NCBI GenBank assembly: GCA_964538065.1
Contig: CAZIDG010000015.1
Span: 1-64,000 of the forward strand
Direction: 5' to 3'
Origin: G963664225 sp964538065
Lineage (GTDB): Bacteria > Verrucomicrobiota > Verrucomicrobiia > Limisphaerales > UBA1319
Length of the DNA stretch: 64,000 bases
Each line of letters opens with the position of its first letter. Positions within the stretch are counted from its first letter, which is position 1. Both the position numbers and the translations under genes were made by a program. Below, one piece after another: positions 30,201 to 36,386 of the stretch. The notes below the pieces were generated by a model. It made no database searches and had not been told where the DNA came from. It saw only the letters and a program-made list of their open reading frames with translations.

Positions 30201-30929
30201 AGTGGGTTGAAGCTCACCGACAGCATGGATAAGCCCGACCAATCTCCCATCCCATCCTTGTCGTTCATTGGGACGGGGGCTGCGGCCTGGCAAAAAATCA
30301 ATGCAGACAGCTCGCCGGAAAAGGGGGCGAATCACGCGAATTTTAAACTCAGTGCTTCTGGAGAACAAATTATCCTGCTAACAAGCCAGGGAGTTGTCAT
30401 CGACCGGGTAACCTTTGGACCTCAACTTATGGATATCTCCGAAGGACGATATCCCGATGGAAGCACCAACTTGGTGTCATTTGCCAATACGCCCACACCA
30501 GGAAAACCCAATGTATATAATCCTGTTTTAGTGGATAGTGACGGGGATGGCCTGCCTGACGATTGGGAAGCGAATAATGGGCTCAATAGTCTGGATCCAA
30601 CCGATGCTCGTCTGGATAGTGACGGGGATGGCCTGGATAATTTGCAGGAATATCAGGCCGGCACAAATCCACGAGATCCATCGAGCACGCTGTGCTTATT
30701 GGTTGATATGGGTCATACGGATGTGATCGCGCTCCATTTTGAGGCTCAACCCGGGAAGAGCTACTCGATTGTCTATCGCGATGCGTTTGGCACAGACGCA
30801 ACCAACTCATGGATCAAATTACAGGATGTTCCTGCTTCCCCCGTTTCCACCCAGGTCACCATAACTCAGACGAACAATGGGGAGAGGTCAGCACGCTTTT
30901 ACAGGGTGGTGACACCTGCCATGCCTTGA
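24240..30929 (+). CDS. Giant secreted lamin-tail/CotH/beta-helix multidomain protein
   Basis: This 2229-residue exported protein has a signal peptide MKNTIGCLGLCVLFAGFNGVHA. Order of modules: lamin-tail domain (about 22-140, IIINEIMYHP, FVELKNTG); CotH kinase-like domain (about 344-690, with DDYSMYRGG and FILLPHDMDTVLGQGDAG); right-handed beta-helix (about 817-1170); two lamin-tail domains (about 1342-1467 and 1487-1607); a galactose-binding/PA14-like beta domain (about 1630-1800, IIDDGAVFYLNGKEV); two more lamin-tail domains (about 1810-1940 and 1958-2090); calcium-binding thrombospondin type 3 repeats (DSDGDGLPDDWE, DSDGDGLDNLQEYQAGTNP, about 2098-2150); and a C-terminal SYSIVYRD to RFYRVV module. 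CotH proteins are atypical protein kinases in spore coats. In this setting the substrate is unknown. Surface display is likely. Confidence 0.88.
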   Translation: MKNTIGCLGLCVLFAGFNGVHASEIIINEIMYHPGYGDVGSSGYIAEDPLKEFVELKNTGTNTVNLAGWQIKGAVSFAFTNTVIGPQAYLVVAADSDISRFKDSYKTQYPGVVQANVVGGWSGTLGNNGQKLVLEDPTGKNIDEVFYANEGDWAARRTGDPYPGSPNWWRGWRWFSGADAGGKSLELVDPSKPNKYGQNWGDSVNDGGTPGGINSLWNTNTAPLIVEVKHAPAIPKSTDPVVISARLVPASDENTVTLCYREDGTNAFSTVQMFDDGQHGDGAFADGIYGAFLPPHPNKTIIEFYVQVSGREGVSRTWPGASDDQDAHEANALYQVDDSVYTGNQPVYRLIIRKAEWNAWTYLMDSVSGGQYSDASMHGTFISVDGTGEEVRYCVSVRNRGAGTRAAHPHNLHIAFSHDQPWKNMTALSLNTRTVHSQVAGNAINALAGLHNPYGAPVQVRINGDNLAHAVPTGSTDSFQFGSYYAFQPYGNEWLDQHIPTDAGGNIYKGVWNFDGHSLNHSANFDYLGTNYVSYRLAYSATGPTSGAGPYSKQNHVSENDWSDLINLCRVFKEATDEQLVEQINQVVNIDEWLTYIAVTALVGNRETTFGTGTGDDYSMYRGGRDPRFILLPHDMDTVLGQGDAGADYNRSIFEACDIPAVNRLLKHPAIVPRYFAILRQQAKTTFASETINPLLDQVLHDWVSDQYIQNMKDYVVLRRAGVLAQIPDGISITSDLPVVNGYPRTSNTTLTLSGKADGVRTRSIWVNGIAASWTAWTASWSVQNIPLMPGINRVVVQAFDENHKEVDNSAIDIWCDTGTVTSVSGGTLSVSTNWSAQKGPYLITQTLAIPSGVTLTIEPGTTVYLASGVSLTVANGGRILAEGTSDRYIRIASQPGSGASWGGITINGSVGTPETRIAYAYIEGNGDKCIEVAGGTLYLDHTVFGTTTHQYLSLDDSSFLVSNCYFPTATAGFELLHGTGGIKAGGRGIIRECFFGKVTGYNDTIDFTGNNRPGEPIIEFYNNVFTGTGDDNLDLDGTDAWIEGNIFLHIHKNGSPDSSSAVSGGDDGSNTSEVTMVGNLIYDCDQAAMAKQGNFFTLINNTIIRQTKQGGLDTDAAVVCLADEGTEEGAGMYLEGNIICDAEKLVRLQTTSVVTFTNNLMPLAWDGPGGGNSTNSPQLTYIPQMSETIFTNWSQAQIMRQWFRPQAGSRANGTGPNGSDMGGVIPFGASVAGEPVGTTSSSSAILTVGPLATNLGVAVAGFPEGSGFTHYRWKLDDGEYGAETPTSTPITLTGLADGPHSVTVIGRNDAGRYQNDAELGATASVTQSRTWIVDSKMGGRVRINEILAFNAGAVTVNGGYPDVIELYNEGGQPVDLSGMGLSSNPTNKWQYVIPVGTVLSAGQYLVLYGDNSTNIAGLHMGFGVDRSGDALYLWDQNGACIDSIVFGLQIPNYSIGRLADGGWGLAVPTFGAENQRAPSGDPALLRINEWLADAHMAAPADFVELYNPGSDPVSIGGFVLADQSVGQLGLPTIPALSFVAGKGFALFYADGKPESGANHLDFTLSAMPGAIGLFTTNLSPVDVVLYGPQTTDVSQGRTPNGGVAFEYYPEPTPGTGNPGSDTTTTIVTQTFPLIVNTNVWNYYQTGIPETNWISPDYTGDAMWPAGAALLYVESSSKPWPKNTPLTLGRMTYYFRTHFQVATNLTGATLNLRAIIDDGAVFYLNGKEVLRLHIDTNVVVNYNTAASDHESALEGPYTSISVTNLVPGDNVMAVEVHQVNSSSSDVVFGMSLDATISTTNTTISTNMVSVELNEVLAHNVSLTNLDGQAPDWIELRNKADSVVDLSGMSLSDDPSVPRRWVFPESSVIGPNGLLVVYCDGNSVASATNTGFGLKSTGGSVGLYDSLARDGRLIDSVTFGLQVADLSIGRSGTNGTWLLCQPTLAKTNQAVEALGTPDVLKINEWMASPGSGDDWFEIYNPQNHPVELSGLKLTDSMDKPDQSPIPSLSFIGTGAAAWQKINADSSPEKGANHANFKLSASGEQIILLTSQGVVIDRVTFGPQLMDISEGRYPDGSTNLVSFANTPTPGKPNVYNPVLVDSDGDGLPDDWEANNGLNSLDPTDARLDSDGDGLDNLQEYQAGTNPRDPSSTLCLLVDMGHTDVIALHFEAQPGKSYSIVYRDAFGTDATNSWIKLQDVPASPVSTQVTITQTNNGERSARFYRVVTPAMP
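30532..30635 (+). repeat. 23-bp perfect direct repeat coding for calcium-binding repeats
   Basis: An identical 23-base segment beginning TGGATAGTGACGGGG occurs at 30532-30554 and 30613-30635, exactly 81 bases (27 codons) apart and in frame. It encodes the DSDGDGL loop of two thrombospondin type 3 repeats. The exact nucleotide identity suggests recent duplication or gene conversion within the gene. Confidence 0.8.
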
Positions 30930-31009
30930 GTTGCAATCAAGACGCCTGACACCCCTCCATCGTAAAAGACCAAATTTCAGAGTGGCGAACTGGGGGGGAA
31001 TGCGGCAAG

Positions 31010-31038
31010 AATGTCTCATAGCCAAACTATGAGACATT
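31010..31038 (+). promoter_or_regulatory. Perfect hairpin enclosing the translation start
   Basis: A perfect 12-bp inverted repeat (left arm AATGTCTCATAG at 31010-31021, loop CCAAA, right arm 31027-31038) contains both in-frame ATG candidates, at 31011 in the left arm and at 31029 in the right arm. A G-rich run (30992-30999) lies about 11 bases upstream of the first ATG. In mRNA the start codon would be paired, so the structure could restrict translation. Confidence 0.55.
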
Positions 31039-32852
31039 TTACATTCATTCTGGTGTTCCTTCCGATTTTGATGTTGGGGACAATGGATGGAACCGCGGGA
31101 GTGGTCGATTGCATAAAAACATCGTCTGCCTGCGCTGTGCTGACAGATGGCACCAGGGCCGATCCAGCGATGGTGAAAATCGAGCGTGTCTGGAAGGGCA
31201 ATGCATGCACATCGCGGGTGCGTAATACAGGCCAGCGCGTCCTGCGCATCAGCCGGGTGGATCTCTTCGATTGCGATCACGGTCTTTCTGGTGAAACACC
31301 TTTTTATGGAGAGTCCTTCCAGATGCTTGCCCAAAATGGAGGGACACTTGCACAGCCTGAGGATTGGGGAAGCAATCCAGACCGCACCCATTACAAGCTC
31401 GAGGAACCCGAAGGGTTGCGGACGGCTCGCAACATGATGTACGTCCGGCCGGCGGGACAGGACCTGGTCTTGATGGGATTCAGCTCTTGCCGGCGTTTTG
31501 ATGGACGTTTTTCATTCAATGCAAAACGCCTTCTTGTGTCAATGGACACGGAGGGCAGGGAACTGGCGCCAGGTGCAACATGGAATTTGGAGGAGTTTTA
31601 TCTCGCATCCGGGACTGACCGAGATGCGCTCCTGAAAGGTTTATGCGATCGCATTGAGAAACACCACCCAAGGCGCAAGGTGTTTAGCGCCCCTCCCATG
31701 GGGTGGTGCTCCTGGTATTGTTTTGGTCCCAATGTGACAGCACAGGACATCCATGTAAATTTGGATTGGATCGCCACCAATGCCCCAAGTCTGCGATACA
31801 TACAGATTGATGATGGGTATCAACCCTGGATGGGGGACTGGCTCGATACAGGGAAATCATTTGGTGGAGATATCAAGACCGTGCTGCAAACGATCCGGAA
31901 GCGAGGGTTTGAGCCCGCCATCTGGGTTGCCCCTTTTGTCGCAAGTCCGGAATCAAAGCTGTTCCGCCAGCATCCGGATTGGTTCATCAAGGATGACCAG
32001 GGCCAGCCGTTGCGTTCGGACAAAGTGGGCTTTGGGGGATGGAGATTGGGGCCATGGTATGCCTTGGATGGGACACATCCGCAGGCGCAAAAGTTCCTCG
32101 AAAGCCTCTTCCGCACCATGCGACGGGAGTGGGGATGCACGTATTTCAAACTGGATGCCAACTATTGGGGGGCCTTGAAACAGGGGCACTTTTACGATGC
32201 CAGGGCAACCCGCATTGAAGCATACCGGCGCGGCATGCAGGCCATCTTGCGGGGGACAGGCGATGCCTTCGTGCTGGGGTGCAACCATCCCCTCTGGCCA
32301 TCGCTTGGCCTGGTGGACGGTTCGCGTAGTTCAATGGATATTTCACGTGATTGGAACACCATCCGGGATATCGGGCGGCAGAATCTGCTGAGAGGCTGGC
32401 AGAATGGTCGATTCTGGTGGAATGACCCCGATTGTGTTTTGCTGCCATCCAGTGGCGCCTCAAGGACAGGCGGTTTGTCTGACAATGAGGTCCTATTTCA
32501 CGCGACAACAATTCATGCTTCGGGAGGAATGCTCTTGAGTGGCGACAACCTACCCACGCTCACGCCTGAGCGATTGGGCATGTTGCGCAAACTATTACCC
32601 CCCACCCGCTGTGCCGCACGTTTTGCGGATGAGTCGCTGAAGACTGGACGGACCGTGCTTCCGGATCGCGAATATATCTACCTGTTTAACTGGGGTGACC
32701 AGCCCGAGGATCGTGTTTTCACCGTCAATCAACGAGTGACTTTGATGGATTATTGGAGTGGGGAACCTTTGGGGGTGTGCAATGACGAGTATCGTGTTAA
32801 GGCATTACCGCCACATACCGCCCGGCTCCTTGTTGCACGTCCGGCTAAATAG
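31011..32852 (+). CDS. Secreted alpha-galactosidase-like glycoside hydrolase (GH36/GH27 type)
   Basis: This 613-residue exported protein has a signal peptide in residues 7-30 (MRHFTFILVFLPILMLGTMDG), an N-terminal beta domain and a TIM barrel starting near MGWCSWYCFGPNVT (about residue 231). IQIDDGYQPWMGDW follows. YFKLDANYW (about 378-386) supplies the likely Asp nucleophile. A candidate acid/base Asp lies in DGSRSSMDIS (about 436-445). The C-terminus (YIYLFNWGDQPEDRVF) is a small beta domain. This pattern fits clan GH-D alpha-galactosidases, but substrate preference cannot be read. Starts at 31011 and 31029 are both possible, and both lie inside a hairpin. The next gene begins 53 bases downstream. 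Confidence 0.82.
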   Translation: MSHSQTMRHFTFILVFLPILMLGTMDGTAGVVDCIKTSSACAVLTDGTRADPAMVKIERVWKGNACTSRVRNTGQRVLRISRVDLFDCDHGLSGETPFYGESFQMLAQNGGTLAQPEDWGSNPDRTHYKLEEPEGLRTARNMMYVRPAGQDLVLMGFSSCRRFDGRFSFNAKRLLVSMDTEGRELAPGATWNLEEFYLASGTDRDALLKGLCDRIEKHHPRRKVFSAPPMGWCSWYCFGPNVTAQDIHVNLDWIATNAPSLRYIQIDDGYQPWMGDWLDTGKSFGGDIKTVLQTIRKRGFEPAIWVAPFVASPESKLFRQHPDWFIKDDQGQPLRSDKVGFGGWRLGPWYALDGTHPQAQKFLESLFRTMRREWGCTYFKLDANYWGALKQGHFYDARATRIEAYRRGMQAILRGTGDAFVLGCNHPLWPSLGLVDGSRSSMDISRDWNTIRDIGRQNLLRGWQNGRFWWNDPDCVLLPSSGASRTGGLSDNEVLFHATTIHASGGMLLSGDNLPTLTPERLGMLRKLLPPTRCAARFADESLKTGRTVLPDREYIYLFNWGDQPEDRVFTVNQRVTLMDYWSGEPLGVCNDEYRVKALPPHTARLLVARPAK

Positions 32853-32905
32853 TTGCGAAAACACTGGTATCTCCTGTGGTAATCACAATTCACAGAATAT
32901 TTTCC

Positions 32906-35047
32906 ATGAAACAAAACGTGATGGTCATGATCCTCTGGGGCGTGCTTGCTGCTTGTGGTGTGCAGACGGTCGCGCAACAACCCGTGCCGCTCAAGCTCAA
33001 TGCCACAGTGGGGGCTTCCGCGCGGGTTGCGGTCACTGCGAATGGTCGCATTTTCCTGCAATCACCCGAGGAGGGATTATGGTCCATGGCCATAGGGTGG
33101 ACCAATGGCTGGCCAACGAATTGGATACATGCCTATCCCTCTTCGATGGAACAGCAGGGGGATTGGACCATTCTTACAGGCAAAGCAGAGCTGCCACAAG
33201 GCGCAATGGAATTGCGCGATGCATACAGGGCCGAAGGCCATATCATCCATGGCATCCGGCGTTTTGTGTGGAAAGGTTCCCGGGAATTGTCGCATTGTAC
33301 CTTGTCGGTCCGGTGGCTTGCCCCTGGAGCCGTCAATGCCAGGCCGATGCTCCCGGGCAGCGTATGTTACGGCAATCCTTCGGGCGCTCGCACCGGGAAG
33401 GAGTCGGTTGCTGTTCATGGCGGCGAGCCAGGAGAGGAAACGTTGTTTGAGGAACATCGCTTTGCTGCGCCGTGGACAAGCATTGAGTGGACGGAGCGAA
33501 ATGCCTGCCAGGGCGTTGCGTTGCACTCCTTGCCATCCCTCGTTCCTGGAGGAAATCAGCGTGATCAGTGGTGGTCGTTGGGGATCAGATCGGGAAAATC
33601 CGACACTGAGATGGCCATTCTCTCAGGCCCTTGTGCGGCTAATCGCCGGCACAGTGTCACCAAGGCTCTTCAGGGTCGCCTGATGGACTATCCTGACACG
33701 TGGCTCACCATGCGACCTGGGATGGTGATCGAAAAATCATTTTACCTCGAAGCCATGCCCGACAGCGTAAGGGGAGGAAGCTTTCGGCAACCACTCCGTA
33801 CTTCAATGAATCTGCACCCTCTGAATTATTGTGATGATCTGCCAGCCTATGACGACATCATACACGAAAAATACCGTTTTGCTCTCTCCCGGTTCCGCAA
33901 TCGCGATCAGGATCCTGGTTTTGAAATGTTCCCTGACTATATTGAAGGCACCCATTATGTGATGGGATGGTGCGGCCAGGCTGATGCGGCTGCCTATGCA
34001 ATGATTGGCCTCGCACATCGCATCGGGGATGGCCGCATGGAGGGCTACGGGGCAAGAGCACTGAATTTATTGGCCCAATCTCCATTCAATGAGCGTGGCT
34101 TTCAATTAAAATATACCGCGGAAACTCAAAAATGGGCCGATCAGGATCCCGTGTCACAGGGGCAGGGGATGGAGGGATTCGCTCGAGCCATCATGGCGGC
34201 ACGGAAGATGCGGAACTTAAATTCGAAGCCATGGGAGGAGTTTCTCAAAAAAGCATGCACCTGCCATGCAAAACGAATTCTACGGGAGGATTGGCGTCCT
34301 GTGAACACGGCTGAGGGCTTTTTCATATCGCCCCTGTGCAAGGGGTACGCCTTGTTTCGAGACCCTGACTTCAAACGTGCCGCCATCAAGGCAGGGGAAT
34401 ACTATGCCCAACGTCACATGAGCATGGAGGAACCCTATTGGGGGGGAACGCTTGATGCCAACTGTGAAGACAAGGAGGGGGCCTGGGCGGGCTTTCAGGG
34501 CTTTCTTGCCTTGTATGAGTTGACCAAGGAGAAGCGCTATCTGGATTGGGCCTCACATGCCATGGATGTGGTGCTGACGTACACTGTGCTGTGGGATATA
34601 GACCTGCCTCCCGGTCGATTGCGGGATCATGGTTTGAAAACCCGGGGGTGGACCATCGTTTCCGCTCAAAACCAGCATCTCGATGTTTTTGGTGTGGTGT
34701 ACACGCCGGAACTTTGGCGCATGGGGGATTATCTCAAACGCGATGATTTAAAGCGTCTTGCTGGTGTGATGTATCGATCTGCCGGCCAGATGATCGATCC
34801 GTATGGCAGCCAGGGTGAGCAAATCCAGCATACAAATTTTGGCCAGCATGGCGATATGTCGGACCTCTACCGGTTGCGCGGTGGTTACAGTGAGAGTTGG
34901 ACAGTATTCTGGATTACAGCCCATTTTCTCAATGCTGCTGCGGAATTTGAACGCATGGGGGTGGACCTTGACCATATGGAGGAGGCCATCGCTCATAAAT
35001 CATGGCATCGGGTGAAAGATGTGGCATCCCGTGATTCGAAACCTTGA
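32906..35047 (+). CDS. Exported protein, probable alpha/alpha-barrel glycosidase-like
   Basis: This 713-residue protein has a signal peptide (MKQNVMVMILWGVLAACGVQTVAQQ) starting at 32906. The first 300 residues look beta-rich (IFLQSPEEGLWSMAIGW, WTSIEWTERNACQGV). The C-terminal 380 residues have helical segments rich in Trp, Tyr and Gly (ARALNLLAQSPF, MEGFARAIMAARKM, GFQGFLALYELTKEKRYLDW, YSESWTVFWITAHFLNAA), as in six-hairpin (alpha/alpha)6 sugar-active enzymes. No family is recognised and no catalytic pair can be assigned. It follows the alpha-galactosidase-like gene by 53 bases and is probably co-transcribed, which suggests action on the same polysaccharide. Confidence 0.7.
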   Translation: MKQNVMVMILWGVLAACGVQTVAQQPVPLKLNATVGASARVAVTANGRIFLQSPEEGLWSMAIGWTNGWPTNWIHAYPSSMEQQGDWTILTGKAELPQGAMELRDAYRAEGHIIHGIRRFVWKGSRELSHCTLSVRWLAPGAVNARPMLPGSVCYGNPSGARTGKESVAVHGGEPGEETLFEEHRFAAPWTSIEWTERNACQGVALHSLPSLVPGGNQRDQWWSLGIRSGKSDTEMAILSGPCAANRRHSVTKALQGRLMDYPDTWLTMRPGMVIEKSFYLEAMPDSVRGGSFRQPLRTSMNLHPLNYCDDLPAYDDIIHEKYRFALSRFRNRDQDPGFEMFPDYIEGTHYVMGWCGQADAAAYAMIGLAHRIGDGRMEGYGARALNLLAQSPFNERGFQLKYTAETQKWADQDPVSQGQGMEGFARAIMAARKMRNLNSKPWEEFLKKACTCHAKRILREDWRPVNTAEGFFISPLCKGYALFRDPDFKRAAIKAGEYYAQRHMSMEEPYWGGTLDANCEDKEGAWAGFQGFLALYELTKEKRYLDWASHAMDVVLTYTVLWDIDLPPGRLRDHGLKTRGWTIVSAQNQHLDVFGVVYTPELWRMGDYLKRDDLKRLAGVMYRSAGQMIDPYGSQGEQIQHTNFGQHGDMSDLYRLRGGYSESWTVFWITAHFLNAAAEFERMGVDLDHMEEAIAHKSWHRVKDVASRDSKP

Positions 35048-35563
35048 GCCTCACTGCCCAATCATAAAACTGAACTGCACATGGTTGTTTATTGTGGCTG
35101 CGGTTACTTGTCTGGAGTCGTTCTCTGTGTCATCATCGGATGTGCCCGCCAAACGTGTGTTACGTTGGCGTCTGCGCGAAAGAATCATTGAACCATCATC
35201 GCATCTGTTTGGTCAAAAGAGGCTGGAACTGTGGCTTTCGCCATCCTTGCTAATAGTATTCATGGTTGTATAAGTGGCCTGAATGTAATGAGATGCGAAA
35301 AATGGTGGGTGGTTCTCTGCCATGTTGTCGGCTCCATGCAGTGTTAAAACCACGATTGCTGTTTGGCGCCTTTAATTTGGGGCTGGCATCGTTTGATCGT
35401 TTTTCGCCATAATGGCTTCGTGGATGGCCTGTTGGGCGCATCGTTATTTTCAGCAGTCCTGCGCTCGAGAGACCGATCACCTCATATGAGGTGATAGAGA
35501 GACTCAGTGTTTTATGGAGTCTCAACAAGATGCTGCATAGGCAGACAAGCAAAAGTATTTTAT
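35048..35563. other. Intergenic region upstream of yebC
   Basis: This 516-base region has no convincing gene. A possible 84-residue reading that starts inside the previous gene shows no family features. Near its right end are a perfect 20-bp palindrome (35476-35495) and a 7-bp hairpin (35499-35523), described separately. Confidence 0.5.
35476..35495. promoter_or_regulatory. Perfect 20-bp palindrome upstream of yebC
   Basis: ATCACCTCAT is directly followed by its reverse complement with no loop. A 7-bp inverted repeat, GAGACTC/GAGTCTC (35499-35505 and 35517-35523), follows immediately. The lack of a loop suits a dimeric protein binding site better than an RNA hairpin. It lies 68 bases upstream of the yebC start. 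Confidence 0.5.
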
Positions 35564-36292
35564 ATGTCAGGACATAGTAAATGGGCGAAGGTCAAGCACT
35601 TCAAAGGTGCGTTGGATGCGAAACGCGGACGGATTTTCTCGAAACTATCCCGTGAAATCACCATAGCGGCAAAGATTGGTGGGGCGGATCCCGATATGAA
35701 TCCCCGCCTGCGCATGGTGCTGCTCAAGTGCCGTGGCGCCAACATGCCGGCGGACAACATTGACCGGGCCATTAAGAAGGGTGTTGGTGGTGGGGAAACC
35801 TCGGTCTTTGAAGATTTGACTTACGAAGTGTTTGGTCCTGCCGGGGTGGCGATGTTGGTTGAAATCAGCACTGACAACCGTAACCGGGTGGCATCGGAAA
35901 TTCGTAGCATTCTCACCAAGAACAATGGGTCCATTGCAACGTCTGGCGCTGTGACACGTCTCTTTCAGCGTAAAGGCCAGATCATTATTGCCCGTGAGGC
36001 AGCCGAAGAGGACAAGGTCATGGAACTGGCCCTCGAAGCAGGAGCCGAAGACTTTAAGGCTGAGCCGGAAGGATACGAGATTCTTACCGATCCCTCGGGT
36101 TTCATCGAGGTGCATAAGAAAATCGAAGCCAGCGGTATCAAGTGCGAAGTGGCTCACATCACCTATCTGCCTACGATGCCCGTGCCTGTATCCGCTGCCA
36201 CTGCTCCGACGGTAAACAGACTGATCGAGGCGCTGGAAGAAAACGATGACGTCAAGGAAGTCTACACAAGCGCCGAATTTGAAGAGGACTAG
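35564..36292 (+). CDS. YebC/PmpR family DNA-binding regulator
   Basis: This 242-residue protein has the standard family length. It starts at 35564 with MSGHSKWAKVKHFKGALDAK, the hallmark N-terminus, followed by RGRIFSKLSREI and MPADNIDRAIKKG. Family members act as transcriptional regulators, and some assist translation at proline-rich sites (YebC/TACO1). The C-terminus (EALEENDDVKEVYTSAEF) is canonical. In many bacteria ruvC follows, but here an RND transporter lies downstream. The extra 19 upstream codons were rejected. Confidence 0.96.
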   Translation: MSGHSKWAKVKHFKGALDAKRGRIFSKLSREITIAAKIGGADPDMNPRLRMVLLKCRGANMPADNIDRAIKKGVGGGETSVFEDLTYEVFGPAGVAMLVEISTDNRNRVASEIRSILTKNNGSIATSGAVTRLFQRKGQIIIAREAAEEDKVMELALEAGAEDFKAEPEGYEILTDPSGFIEVHKKIEASGIKCEVAHITYLPTMPVPVSAATAPTVNRLIEALEENDDVKEVYTSAEFEED

Positions 36293-36386
36293 GCCTGGGC
36301 TCAAAAGACATGTCAAAATGAGACATGATGCTCTTTCATTGGATGTGGAAGGGCACCCGAGCGTTTCGAATTGACGTGGCAAGATT

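Noticed and set aside
35019..35273. 84-codon open frame with a hydrophobic stretch
   Set aside because: It starts inside the preceding gene, has no ribosome-binding site and matches no known pattern.
36301..36336. ATGTC/GAGACAT motif similar to the hairpin arms at 31010
   Set aside because: Only partial similarity and no perfect pairing, so I do not treat it as a second copy.
35645..36382. 245-codon open frame on the minus strand
   Set aside because: Fully antisense to the YebC-family gene, whose protein is strongly conserved.
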